This document shows positions 1 through 13,500 of a DNA stretch of 64,000 bases, piece by piece. The first letter of the stretch is position 1. Every line of letters starts with the position of its first letter. The stretch lies in contig OZ038314.1 in assembly GCA_964035775.1 (NCBI GenBank), positions 22,398,068-22,462,067 of the forward strand, given 5' to 3'. Under the pieces are notes generated by a model, which saw nothing but the letters and a program-made list of their open reading frames with translations, was not told where the DNA came from and did not search any database. This DNA is from Osedax frankpressi. Its lineage: Eukaryota > Annelida > Polychaeta > Sabellida > Siboglinidae. The translations under genes were made by a program, and so were the position numbers.

Positions 1-1725
1 ATCTATTAGAGAACACAATTCTAGTTAAACATAATCTATAGACCAATTTTATATTCTTCATATTGAATGGGAAATACTGACATTTGTAATTTGTAGCATT
101 TATTAGATAAATCAACACAGGAAAATGATTAATAAATAAACAATTAATTCCATCAATATATAGTACTTAGATTGGATAGACGCCGAGGTCATATCTCAGG
201 GAAATTCTAGTACCTCATTTACTGCTCGTGTACAAATAGCAATTATAGACTAGCATGCATTGCTTGCAGATATTTGCATATCTAATCAGAAATGAATATT
301 AATGCTTTACAAGTAATGACATATGACATCATCACTATTGTGAACAATCATATAATTAGATACATACTTTATAAAATCGTATTATGTTTGTTAGTAAATA
401 AAACATAATACAATACAGGATATTTCATTACCAAAGAATTAGTGCATGTGTTAAAAAAATGTATTAGGTAATAACAAGAAATTATGTAATGTAAAAATAT
501 AATTACCTTCATTGTTTGATATCACTTTTATCATAAACAAAAAAACTATAATAGTTTTATATAGCAAACAATTCAGTGATCTCCATTTTTTGAATTACAT
601 CCCAATGTTTAAGTTATTTGGTTTCTTATGTCATTTTTTATGAATCATTCTTAAAAACATAAACCTTTAAACTACTATATGTTTGAACAGATATATAAAA
701 AACCAGATTATGTAATTATTATATAATTATTTTAAATAAAAAATAAATATAATATATTGAATGCAAATAATATTAATAATATTGTTATACAAAAATGACG
801 GTTATACTTTATTTGATAAACCCAACAAACAGAATAAAGTAATAGTTTTAAAAATCTTTTCAATGTTAACAAATTATATTCAAAATAATTGAAATTATTC
901 ATAACAAAAAAATGGCCGGGTAGTTTTTTTTGTAGTTTTTTTTAATGAACTTATAATATTTTTTATTCGGGAAATAAATTAAATGGAAATTAAATTAAAT
1001 TTTAATAAAAAATTATATTTATATTTTACAATGCCCAACTATCACAGAGATATAATAGTTTTGCAAAATACTTTGATATTGTAATCAAATTAAATAGTAA
1101 TAAAAATAAATGATGCAATCCAAACAAATTAAATTACCTAGATGTTAAACAGGTTGGGTCCACAATCAAAGTAACATATTCAGTTTTTATATTTAATATT
1201 ACATTTATTTTATATTGAAAACAAATAGAATCTATTTTTCTTTTTACATTTTTAATAATAAATACATTACTAGAAACCTAGCCCTGTAACTAGATTTTGT
1301 AACCCTTATTATTATATAATTATTTTAAATAAAATATAATTATAATATAATTTAAATACAAATAAAATATATTTTATAATATAACAAAAAAGATTTGAAT
1401 AGTTTTTTTAGCTTGTTTGCAGATTAATTTAGATTTTTGTTATATAACAGTTTTTACACTTCATTTGCATTTAATATATATATTATTTTATAACTACATA
1501 ATATTTTATATTTGTTGTTAGCGGGTATTATAAATAAATAAATATTATTAGAGAATAATAATATATACCACATGCTGCATTATGCTAATGAAATATAATC
1601 TATTAATAATAAAAACTTTATATATTATGGTATATACCAATTATAAAGATTATATTTACTTATATCATTATATTAACTATATTCTGAAAATAAAATGCAA
1701 TAGTTATTCATGTCGCTTATTTCAG
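1..1725. other. A+T-rich flank without recognisable gene
   Basis: Strongly A+T-rich with no coding-like stretch on either strand. It ends in a good 3' splice acceptor (ttatttcag, 1717-1725) that abuts the ATG of the next exon. The reading frame of that exon stays open back to 1582, but codons there are nearly all A/T and probably intronic or untranslated. Confidence 0.6.
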
Positions 1726-3258
1726 ATGGATTTGCAGAGTTGGCGAAAACGCTTCACAAAAGTATCGACCCGAACAGACGAAGAGCGCATGGGGAGAGCA
1801 GTCAGGGAGAAATCATCGACACGAGACAAAGATGGTAGTTCAGGCGGACATGAAATGCTTAAAAAATCAGAGAAAACTGTGGCGGCAGGAATGGGGGCAT
1901 TTATGTTTGGTACGGTGGGCATTCAGCAGGGCTCCAATCAACAGGCTTATAGAAATCTCTGCACGGAGAAGCAGAACAAAACTACTATCGGAAATGTCAC
2001 ATGGCATAGTGGCGACGAGGGGAGTGAGTTGGAAACTGGCAGCGAGATCGGTACCGACATTATGATAGACTTCGCGGTGTTGAAGGGGACTCCGGAGGGC
2101 GGGATGAGCGGCGAAAGTGGGCTGAAAGGGGATGCGAGAGGAGAGGCGAACGTAACTATGAGAGGAGAGGCGAGAAGAGATAAGAAAGAGGAATTAGGAA
2201 TGCGACATTCATCGAGGAATAAACTCTCCGCTAGTCAGGCGTGGCGGAAAAATCGACCTTCTTTGAAATTAGAAGTGAACAGACGCGAGGAATTGAAACA
2301 ACAACAAATTATCCTGCAACAACCGCAGATTTGTATTACGTCGCCGGATTCGCCAAAGACCACAGAATCACTGACGGGGAGGAAACGCCATAAATCTAGG
2401 TACCGCATGCAGTCGGAAAATACGGAGACGGAAGAGGAAGGCTGCGGAAAGGAGGTAGAGGGAAGGAGGAGGAGTTTCGTGAGGAGTTTGCTGCGCCGGA
2501 ATAAAAGCACCGAACCCAAGATTCGCAAGGGCCTGGCAACCGAGAAGAGGAAGTCTCAGCCTTCCGTTACGCCAGATTCTATAGAACCAACGGTAGAGAA
2601 ATCGAAAACCCCGCAAGTGTCGCGTAAAAAGTACGGTTTCGGACGGTTGATTTCGAAGTGGAAGTCGTTATCCGATATCCCTGCGAACGTCGACCAAGAC
2701 GCAAATACTGGCGCCGGCGAAGAGGAGTCGGTCTGCTGGTCGAAAGCCTACGAAGACAACTTCAACAGAATTAGCGACGCCGCGGCTTCGGAGTTCTCGT
2801 CGACGTCGTCGTCGTGTGTAGTGACCTCGTCGCAAATGCCGTTGCGTACGAGCATCCGACTGCCGAAGATGCTGAGTCGCCGTAAAACGATAACAGACGG
2901 AACGACGCACTCGATAGATTTGGCGCCCGGTAAACATTGCGACTCGGAAGGGAACGGGCGCGCCGAGCACGCCCTGGATTTGTGTCGTCCGTTGCCGGGC
3001 CATAGGTTCAAATTCGGCTGTTCGAGCGAAGACGAGGAATACGCGGTCTGCTTGGAACCGTGCGGCGCCGAGGTGTTCGAGGAAACGGAACTTCAGCCCG
3101 CCAAGTTTAGCGTAGCGGAGAAGATAAAGAATAGATTGTCGGCTAGCATGCTTCAAGACCTAGATAAGGTTCTTCACCACGCTACACGATTACGCCCTTC
3201 CAGATATCATAGTAATACTGTTCTGTTAAATAACTTATTGATGCTAGTTATATGCTGA
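1726..3258 (+). CDS. Unrecognised basic, Ser/Arg/Glu-rich protein (single long exon seen)
   Basis: The ATG at 1726 follows the acceptor ttatttcag directly, and a 510-codon frame runs to TGA at 3256-3258. Composition jumps from A+T-rich to balanced exactly at 1726 and falls again after about 3200, so this is a real coding exon. The N-terminus is MDLQSWRKRFTKVSTRTDEE. The chain is hydrophilic: charged and Gly/Glu-rich at first, then basic with Arg clusters (GRRRSFVRSLLRRNKS, about residues 245-260), a poly-Ser patch near 365 and an acidic stretch SSEDEEY near 440. I see no signal peptide, membrane segment or known domain. The end FSVAEKIKNRLSASMLQDLDK is followed at 3169 by gttctt. This gene region's introns do use such donors, so the exon may really stop at 3168 and splice onward; the last ~30 codons are then intronic. 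The product is unknown. It lies 1.5 kb upstream of RALGAPA on the same strand. Confidence 0.7.
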   Translation: MDLQSWRKRFTKVSTRTDEERMGRAVREKSSTRDKDGSSGGHEMLKKSEKTVAAGMGAFMFGTVGIQQGSNQQAYRNLCTEKQNKTTIGNVTWHSGDEGSELETGSEIGTDIMIDFAVLKGTPEGGMSGESGLKGDARGEANVTMRGEARRDKKEELGMRHSSRNKLSASQAWRKNRPSLKLEVNRREELKQQQIILQQPQICITSPDSPKTTESLTGRKRHKSRYRMQSENTETEEEGCGKEVEGRRRSFVRSLLRRNKSTEPKIRKGLATEKRKSQPSVTPDSIEPTVEKSKTPQVSRKKYGFGRLISKWKSLSDIPANVDQDANTGAGEEESVCWSKAYEDNFNRISDAAASEFSSTSSSCVVTSSQMPLRTSIRLPKMLSRRKTITDGTTHSIDLAPGKHCDSEGNGRAEHALDLCRPLPGHRFKFGCSSEDEEYAVCLEPCGAEVFEETELQPAKFSVAEKIKNRLSASMLQDLDKVLHHATRLRPSRYHSNTVLLNNLLMLVIC

Positions 3259-4737
3259 ACACAGATGCAGTTAATGGAATAAGAACTTCTTTTCCTAAAT
3301 TAGTTCAAAGTCGATAATTTTATAAATAATTTTTTAAATAACATTATATATGTTACATATATCATATTATAATTTAAAAAATTAAACTAGAATTAGTATA
3401 AACATTTAAAAGTATAAATAAATATGTAAATTATAGTAAATTCAATATAAGTACTAAGCCACGAATAGTCTGCTTTACATGCAGCTAATATATTTTCAAC
3501 TAATATTCAAAAAATTTAAATACTTGCTTTAAAGGCATATTTAAATAAATTATTAAAACACTAAACATATCTTATAATAATTCTTACTTTATATATTGAT
3601 ATATTATTTGTTATAGATAATATATCATAACTACGATAAACTCATATTGATATATCAATATATATACATATATATATATATAATATTGTCAAAATATATT
3701 TATAGAATATTCATTCCATATTAGTTCTATCACTATGATCTAAAATTAAATTAAACACTTCAATTTCCTTTCTTATATAAAATACTCAAATTGTTATGCT
3801 AATGCATTTTTACAGAACTTATAACTCAAAGAAACACTAACAATTTATCATTAATAATTAAATTAAACTATATATTTGTTAATTTTGTATAAAGTATTTG
3901 AACTTCTATTATAATTTGAAAATGTATTATTCAAAAAAAAATGTATAATTACTACTATTCTTACCCGCTTGTCATTAGTTATATATCTTTTTACCTATGA
4001 AGACTACAAATGAGAGTTCAATATTGTTTAAATAAAATCTCTCAGTTATAATCTTAACTGTATCACCTATATTATACTATTATATTTAAATTATAATAAA
4101 TTCAGTGTATATAAATTATATAAATAAATGTAATTTAATTAATGTAATCGTTATATATTTATAATAACAGGTGTTATTAAATAAGGTGAATTAAACAACA
4201 TATATCAATCATACTATAATGTATCGTTATTATTGTAAAATTACGATAAATTATGATATTATAATAATATTCTTATTAAAACAAATAGTGGTATTAAATA
4301 AATGAAATTATATTTAATATACATTATAATCTCAACAAATTTATATTAATATAATATTACTAATATTATAGTGCTATTCACATAGATTTTACAAACTTTA
4401 TAAACACTACATTATATTTTATAAAACTAAAATGTATGATTTTATTTTACAAACCACAATCTTTATATTTAATACAAATACAACATGCAATGCACGTAAG
4501 CAATATGGTTATAAAATTTGCTGACATATTTGACTTTTGATGAATAATTTGTGATGAGATATTAAGTTTACCGCAAATTTGTATTATTTCTTCAATCATG
4601 TGATAAAATCACATGATATTTTAATACGCCTATACATTCAAAATACGCCCATATAAATATTATAATGTCAATCTACCGTGTCTTGAATGAATTTATTTTA
4701 GAATTTTATTATCCTATAATCTATGTTTTAGGTCAAT
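3259..4737. other. Intergenic A+T-rich spacer
   Basis: About 1.5 kb of A+T-rich DNA with a short (TA)n run near 3660-3682. No exon is visible. Just before the RALGAPA start lies a 3' splice acceptor (tatgttttag, ending 4732), six bases upstream of the ATG, so an untranslated first exon or a trans-spliced leader is likely. Confidence 0.6.
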
Positions 4738-7564
4738 ATGTTTGGTCGTAAAGCTCATGGCGACATTAAAAAATCAGCAATTAAGGTGTTGGATATCAAA
4801 AGAGATTCTTCACAGCGCCTAAAACATTTAAAAAATTTAATAGGTACGATCAAGGATTTACATGTAATAATCAATAAAAAACTTAACAAATAATAATAAT
4901 AAAAATATCTTAAAACTTATTGTAATATAGATACTATATAATACTTTATTTAATTAATTATTTATTTGATTCATTAATGCCTTAGAATTGGATTAGGGCA
5001 TTAATCCAAATCCATGGATAATATTAATCAATAATTAATAAGTATTACTAGTAATATTACTAAATTAGGTATCAACTATTGTAATAATATTATTAATATT
5101 TCTATTTAGTCTAATATTATTAATAATTAGTAAAACTCAGAAATATCTTTACCGATATTAATGGTATTATAAACTTTTAGTTATTATATTATTTACAATA
5201 TATATCGTTGAATATCATATAAGATACCTCAAGCTGTATAAATGTAATCTATTTTCGTAAATATTTATCGTAATAAATGAAATGAAATTGAATAATCAAA
5301 TATTATATTAAATATATTATTACCATTACCTTAATATTTTTGTATTAATAAATAAACATTATAATATAATAAAATAATACATACAATATATATTCTTTCA
5401 GAAACTTATGAATTACCAGATTTAATAGTATTCTTTCAACGAAATCATTCTATGATATATTACATATTTCATGAGACATTTTATACTGTTGATATCGAAC
5501 GTCAGAGAGGTTATATAATCATCAATATATTTGATATGTAAACAAAATCATAAATTAAATAAAAAGCTTAATAAATATTAGTAGTTGAATTAAAAAGCAA
5601 ATATATAGAAATAGGTGAAATATAATATTTTATATAAATTTGGTGAAATATATTTAACAAATATATTTATATAATAATATATTTATATATTTCAGGTGTA
5701 AAATATCAAAAGGAATTAGATGTGGTATTATTTATATTTGAGGTTATATTATATTATTAAACAATTTTTTTTTACAAATATTTTAAATTGTTAATATATT
5801 TTATATTAAGTCATACTTATATGACAGAACATCCTAACCTTACTTCCTGATCTGGTCCAAAGAAAATGGCAATATTACTCCATTGGACATATCATGCAGA
5901 AACTAATACACCAATCAAATTTACCCAGAATACAATATCAAGGCATCCGTCTTTATATTATATGGTTAATCAATAATTAGATATAGTAATTATTTATTTT
6001 TGTTTTACAATAATAACTCCTTCCTAAATTTAAAATAATGAAAATTTAATACAAATTCTATGAATAATTTTAAATTAAATTATATATTCCATTGTAATAA
6101 TTTCCATTGATTGACAGGTATCAGATACTGCAAGAAGATGCCACGAGTGGGTGTTCCAACATATTCGCTAAACTACTTTCCGATAAGAGTAACTCACTAG
6201 AATTTGATAACTTTGTGAACAGTACCGAGACGATTGTGGAATGCAAAACGGAACTTCAAAATCAGCCACCGCCTCTCACTATTTCCGGTTTGGTATTATT
6301 ACAATACCTGAGCTTCCTCGAATATATTATATTATATTCTATTTAGACTAAATAAAAATTCGTGTAATTTTATGTTTTGCACTTAATAATTTATTTCAAT
6401 AAACTGACTTTTAAACTGTAACATCATCCTGTTCATTTCGGACATTTAGACTACTTACATTTAGACTACTTACATTTAGACTACTTACATTTAGACTACT
6501 TACATTTAGACTACTTACATTTAGACTACTTACATTTAGACTACTTACATTTAGACTACTTACATTTAGACTTCTTACATTTAGACTACTTACATTTAGA
6601 CTTCTTACATTTAGACTACTTTAACTTCTTATTAACCTCAACGAGACAATTATTCACGACCACTTGAAACTAAATGATTACCATTAATTATACACCCAGT
6701 CTTTACTCATTGAATCTAACTCCCGCTTGAACTCCGTCCGAACTCTACATCTGTCTTTACACCCATATCTACTCATCTTTAACCCAACGCTCCTATCAGG
6801 AAGAGTGGAGTCGACGCCAATTCTACCAGTTAGCGTAGATCAGCCAACCTTTAATAAGTCGATGATACTTGAACTACTTCTTGGCTACATGGTTTCAGAG
6901 GTCCGTAACATCGCGTGATTACAATCATATCGTTTCTAAATCGTCCTTTGACCTTTAAGAGAATAACATATAGGGCTATGCAAAGCGTATAGCATTCGTG
7001 GATAGCGCTTTATTAGTACCATCTGAAAATGATTAGGGAATGTCCGAGGGTAAGATTTCCTATCCGCATTTTCCAATCGACCTCCGATGTCCGCAGCTCA
7101 CCAAAATCCACTGGCCTACGAACGTACCGCACCAACGAAGCAAGAGTTTTAACTTCCTGTTGGAGCGTTTCAAACAGTACCACCTGCATAAACTATTTCC
7201 CAAGTTCGACTACAACTTCAACACGATATACGCGAGCAATCCACTAGGTGTGTTGTCTACGACCCTCCTTACATAACATTTACATAACACTTACATAACA
7301 CTTTAGCGTTACGGCCCGTTAAACCATTGTATTATAACAATATTGCGTTGTTTTTAAACTAATAGTTTATATTTACAACATTCACGCTATGGTCTCACCG
7401 AAAGCCTCCGCACCGTAGTGATTCCCTCCAAGAGGAAGGTGGAAGCAGTCCCAGCTGCCGAACTGCTCTCCTGTCAGAAAGTGGTGATCCACTGGACTGC
7501 TCGGTACTGCAAAGAACCATCGCCCCTACTCTGCACCAATGATAGCAATGCTAAAGCTAGCCCC
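4738..7564 (+). CDS. RALGAPA: RALGAPA exons 1-8 (N-terminal helical region)
   Basis: Exons: 1, 4738-4843; 2, 5402-5509; 3, 5696-5742; 4, 5828-5964; 5, 6118-6287; 6, 6800-6900; 7, 7097-7251; 8, 7405-7564. Key matches to human are YYIFHETF (YYVFFENF), [13 protein letters not shown] (SQREELDAILFIFE), [19 protein letters not shown] (LLPERIHQRWQFHSIGLIL), [13 protein letters not shown] (FSFLFSHFKKYYL) and SCQKVVIHW (KARVIVIRW). Exon 5 and the start of exon 6 are poorly conserved. Exon 7 could end at 7247-7251 and exon 8 could start as early as 7366; I chose the pair that keeps phase and matches human length. Exon 3 is only 47 nt. Most donors here are GTT or GTC. Confidence 0.88.
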
Positions 7565-10500
7565 GTTGCGTTAGACTCCAATTACTTATTCCTTTATTGT
7601 CATACAACAATTCTTTTAAGATGGTTTAGTTTATAACAATTTCTATTTTTATAACTTGTAATTAATATATCTCTTATTCTAAACAAGTGTTTTATTATTA
7701 TTTATTGTTATTTATTGTTTGTTATTAACTTGTATTTATAGTTTTATTAATCATAGCAAATACAATTTCATAAGAATGCAAATTTCAGTGTAAAAAATGT
7801 AAAAAACCTATAAATAGGAAGTCGAAATTAAAACACGACGACACTCATTCTCCTCCAGAATCACCGACAACAAATAAACCGTTAATATTATGCAGTATTT
7901 ATTTATTAAAATGCGTGTTTTTAATGTTAGTAAATTAGATTTAACTGGCCTTCTATAAATCACGTTTTATTCAGTGTTATAATTTCACTTTTGCTATGAT
8001 AATTATTTAGATTCAAATGCGCTCAGTTCGCGAAATCCAAACTCTTACGAAACCGTGTTCATATTTTGTAACCACAAAACGCTTTTCTTACGATGCACTC
8101 ACTCGAGCAAGGTTTGTCTACGACAACGGCTCCGTGGCGTCCACGTTGCCATCCGGTGTCGAGGACCGAGACTCGGCTCCGGCGTCTGTTGCAGCCGTCG
8201 CCGCCACCACCCACCGAGAACTGCATAAAGTTGTGAGGGAAGTCTTCTTTAAGAGCAGGCAAAATATCATCATCATTAATGAGATTTTCAGACAGGTTGT
8301 AATTTTTCGTTTTCTATGCAATCCTTTAGTATTTTGTGCGATTTTCTATCCGACGTCAACTACTGTTCAATCAGTATTGGCTAATAGTAAATCATTTTCA
8401 TTCCGGTGCGGCGCAAGGCATTCCTGTTGCCCATCAGCCATTACGATACCATCTCCGAGGTTCTCAGAGTTTATAATCAGTGGATTAATTTGAGGCGGCC
8501 GTCTTTCATGACCGATGCAAAGGTTTTAATAAACGAAATGGTTAAATCTTAATTCGAAATAAATTAATCTCCTTGTCCATGTCTACCTATGGAATATGTA
8601 CTTTATTTAGTTAAGGACTGGCTCTACCTTCACTCAATTTACATGCTAATAGATACAGATACGAACACTATACTATGTTAATGATATCTTTAAAATATAT
8701 TATATAATCATCAAATTCTGTTGTTATATTTTAATATATACATTTACATATTTATATAATAATGATATATTTCATATAAAAATGGTAGACAATTTCCGAA
8801 AAATCAGAAAATTCAACTTTTTTGTATAGTAATGTGATTAAATTATATTCATTATACTAAGTCTCATATACAATTATAGATCTAAATATACTGAATATAA
8901 TGAACACAGATTCAAGATAATCCAAAAAGTATAACATAAGTCATAAGCCTCATAGGTACTATATGATGATATAATATCATATTATATGATATTATATGAT
9001 GATATATAATAAAAAGTATATAAACAGAGTGAAATTCTATGTTCCAATTGGATACTCAATCTAACAATATAAAAACTATGTCTATCAAAATCCAAAATTT
9101 AATCTATATTTAGCCTTAACAATTTTTAAATAATACATTAATTATCTTACTAATAATTATTCTTATTTACAAAATATTATTATGTTATGATTATGTAAAT
9201 TAATTTTTGATATGATATGGTTTTATATTATTATATTTATATTACTAATTTCATTGGAATTTAATAATATTTTAAAATAACAAAGATAATAAAGGAGGTG
9301 ATATAATAGATCTATCATTGTAAATTTAATGAAAGACTTTTATTTATTCATACTTTCTTTCTTTTCATTCATAATTGCTTTCACTTTTTTGTATTCTATT
9401 TATTGATAGTATTTTAATATATTTGAAAATCATTATGAATTTTTTAGAATAGATGTCTGTGTGGTAGTGTGGCTAATAATATATATTTACATTTTATAAA
9501 TTAAATATATGATAACTATATAATTATATTATGAAAGCTCATAGAATAAATACATTTATCATTTTTTGCTAAATTATATTAAACACATAATTACATTATA
9601 ACTATTTCACTATCTATATAAAGTAACTATATAGGTGTGATTTAAATCTAAATTATAATTTATTTTTTATTTTGTTATCATTTTCAGATAAGATATACTC
9701 TCCCTTGTAGTACTTCCCCCTATCTTTTACATGTATACGACATTAGTATGTTTAAGGTTGGCGTAATCCATAAACGCACTAATTATAATAATTTTTTAAT
9801 ACATATTTATATACAACTTTGGAATCATAATTTAAATATATTTTTATTTATATAAAATATTATAAAAAGTAATTAAAATAATTATTTATTAAAAACTATA
9901 TATATTTATTAATTTCCCAAAAAATGTAGATAAAATAATTTATTTAAATTACAATGATATTAATATACTAGATTAAATGTATTTAAATTAGTTATCATAT
10001 TGAAATACATTATAAAAATCGCAGAAAATTATTTATTTATTCATAATAATTTAATACAACACAATTATTTTACAAAGCAAATAATATAAAAGTTATAAAA
10101 ATTAATAAAAAATTGTTTAAATTATAATAATATAGTTTTCTCATCAATACTAAATACTAAATAATTATTAATTAGATATTAACTACAAAACATAATGTAA
10201 ATAATTAAATACTAATAACACACACTATTGTCCACTTATAAATGCTTCCTTACAGAACCTCACAAACCCGCCGAACTCCACAAACCCGCAGAACCCCACA
10301 AACCCGCAGAACTCCACAAACCCGCAGAACCCCACTGAATGTGGTGTGCAGGCTTTGATTCGTGTTTTCATTGTGAATTCGTCTAACCTTTTTCTGTTTC
10401 AAAACAACGATAATACGCTTCTTGAAGTACATGTTAGTCATTTTGTATTCTTTCTTAGAATCTCATCTGCATATACTTATGTTTGCTTTCGTATCGACGT

Positions 10501-13500
10501 ATTTACTTTAGCATTGGTATATTTACTTTAGCAGTGGTATATTTACTTTCGCAGTGGTATATTTACTTTTGCAGTGGTATATTTACTTTAGAATTTGTGC
10601 ATTTGTGTAGAAAACATTCTCATACCAAACTACGATATCTCTTGCTAGATTAACACAGTTGAGGATTTGATCTCGATCTACAAAAAGATTGTGATGAATG
10701 TTGACATTGGAAATAGTACTTGGTGAGATTTGTTTTTCGGATTAGAATAATTCTAAGGCCCACATAATATATATTTATCTGATATAAGACAATAGTAATG
10801 ACAATAGTAATTTATAATAATTATTTAATATATTTAATATATTTAATACATAATAATTCATTTTATATTATTAATTCTATAATATAATATCTAATCATGT
10901 AAGGTTTATTATTATTACATTTTAAAATCAGTGATTATTATCTAGGATCCAATTTATGGATGTTTTGCTTCGGATTGTTAGTGAAGTTTTGGAACCAAAA
11001 CCGCCAACTAATAAAGAAAAATCTTTCAGTGGCAGAATGGCTCCCTCGTTGATACAGGTCCATATGATTTCTATGCAATCATCTTACTCATTTTAATAGC
11101 AATGTATATATAATCCATTCTAGGATTATTATTTTATTTAAGTTTACTATCTTTAAATTTCCACAATTATAATAATTTAATTAATTAAATATAAATTTAA
11201 TTCTTAATTTATACACAAAATGTATTTGTATTTTACTCATTTATAAACTGATTTTCACTCTCATACTCTACGGCCCCTTGCATCATAGTTTACCTTGAGC
11301 CACTTCCTTAGACCCTACTGGTCACCTGTGTAAGGGCTCACCTAAGATTGGAGTTGCCCGCCTACCTCTGGAACGAACTTCTCTCCGTGATGTCCGCCCG
11401 CACGGAGTGGATTGAGGTCGTGGAAGAGTGGGCCGTTAGTGAAAATTCCACCGCAATTTTACGTGGACCTGGCGGACCTGGTGGACTAACTCACGGTCTC
11501 CTCCTACTTGCAGTTCATCATGGAGACGATTATTAAGAACATCGGCCGCCATGTCTACGGCATCAATATGAACGAGTTGCCGCTTGACCAGTTGAGCAAA
11601 CAGAAGAAAATCCAACGAGCCGGTCACTGATCTATTCCTAAACTAATTCACGTCTTTATAATTGTGTTAATTATGTTCAACTTTACCGACGACATTTACA
11701 GTCTATGATAAATACTTTAGTTCTAATAAATAACACATGTACTCGCCAGGGGGAAACAGATCTAAAGACCACAACGAAGGTATTCCATAACGTATTTCTA
11801 TTGATGCATCTATTACTTATTGTTGTTCTGTCCTCTTAATTATCTCTATTGTCTATGTTCCTTTATTCAATCTACTTCAATTTCATCGACCTCATCATTA
11901 CAATATCCCCTGGGAAGACAATTGCTCTTAATTATGTCTTATGCAATCACTTTGATCAGACACATTCCCATACATAATTACCTTTGTTTCTATCTGTAAT
12001 GAAATATGTAAATATCTTTAATTATCAATGCACGTATATTTCCACTTACCTTACAAAATCTGCATACAATACCAAAATGTAGCCATTTACCCTTATCCTT
12101 TCAATAAACTATTTCTACACCCATATTTCAATTCGACGTTTACTTCCTTTTGAGACATCTATTCCCACTACCAAACTCCACCACCCTATACATGTAACCC
12201 TCATCACCTCATCACCTCATCACCATCGCTGGCTCGCAGCTCTTTCGTTGTTCAACGAACGCAAAAAAACATCGGATCTCGCTCCCGCCGCACCCGTCTG
12301 CGATGGTTCCCAAGGTCCCGGCGGGGCTGAGGCGACGAAATTCACGACTTTCGGTCGCAGCCACGCCGGAGTTGAAGCCGTTCGCTATTTCACCTCTCGC
12401 ATTACGTCCAAAGACTCGACAAAGCTCTCTCGAGGTCAGAAACATTACGTAATCGCTACGGGCTTCGAGCTTTTCTTATCGCGGAGCATAAGTTAATATG
12501 AGAAGTATTCTCTGAGAACAATAGCATAACTTTACACTAAATATTATGCAGTCGTTTTTAACGAGTTTTACATATTTATACTTTACAGCTGATAGGTTTG
12601 GGAAGAATAGATTCTTATAAAAATATTAATTTTATTCCAAGATTTCGTTATAAATCAAAAGATTTTTGACCTAAAGCTATATTCAGTTTCCGTATCTCAA
12701 TTGATAGGTATCTATTTGGGAAACAATAGAACTGATTTCTCTATTTAGTACTAAAAGATCTTATGAATACATTCTCCATTGAGATCACCTAAGTTATTTT
12801 ACTTTGACTATAAAAATGTAATTTTAGTGTTCTTTTACAATTCTCGTCTATTTTAGATTAATACAAATTATATAAATTATAATGATATTTATTCCATAAG
12901 TTAATTTTTATATTTCTTATTTTAATCTGTCATTAATACTGAAAATAATTAATCTTTTAAATTTCTGATCATTATTAATAATTGTTTTGTTTAATAACAT
13001 ATTCGTTGAAATAGTGGAATTTTTTAAGTCTCATAAAAGTTCATAATATATTTATAATAATAATAATAATATATTTATAATAATAATATTAAAAGTAGGA
13101 AGAATAAATATTTATAAATTTTAACTATCTATTTAATTTATTAATATAATATTCTGGTAATATTAATATATAGTAATTTGTAATAATCCAGTAATATTGT
13201 TAGAATTGTTACGATGTTGTTTGTATCAAATAAGATACTCTATTTATTTGAAAATAATTAATATTTTTAAATATAGAATATGATATAATATCTAACATAC
13301 TATATAGTTTTAAATAGAATATTATTAATGATAGTATAATATTAATTAACTATTATAGCTATAATATTTATAATAGTATTATATATTTTATTAATTAGTA
13401 GTTATTTAATCATTTTATATTTGTAATAAATTAGTACCAAGCATAACAATATGTTTAACGGCACATATTAATTTGTAAGAGCGATATCGTATTTCATCTA

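Noticed and set aside
2668-3156. 162-codon - strand frame opposite the first gene
   Set aside because: Antisense shadow of a G+C-rich coding exon, without splice or domain support.
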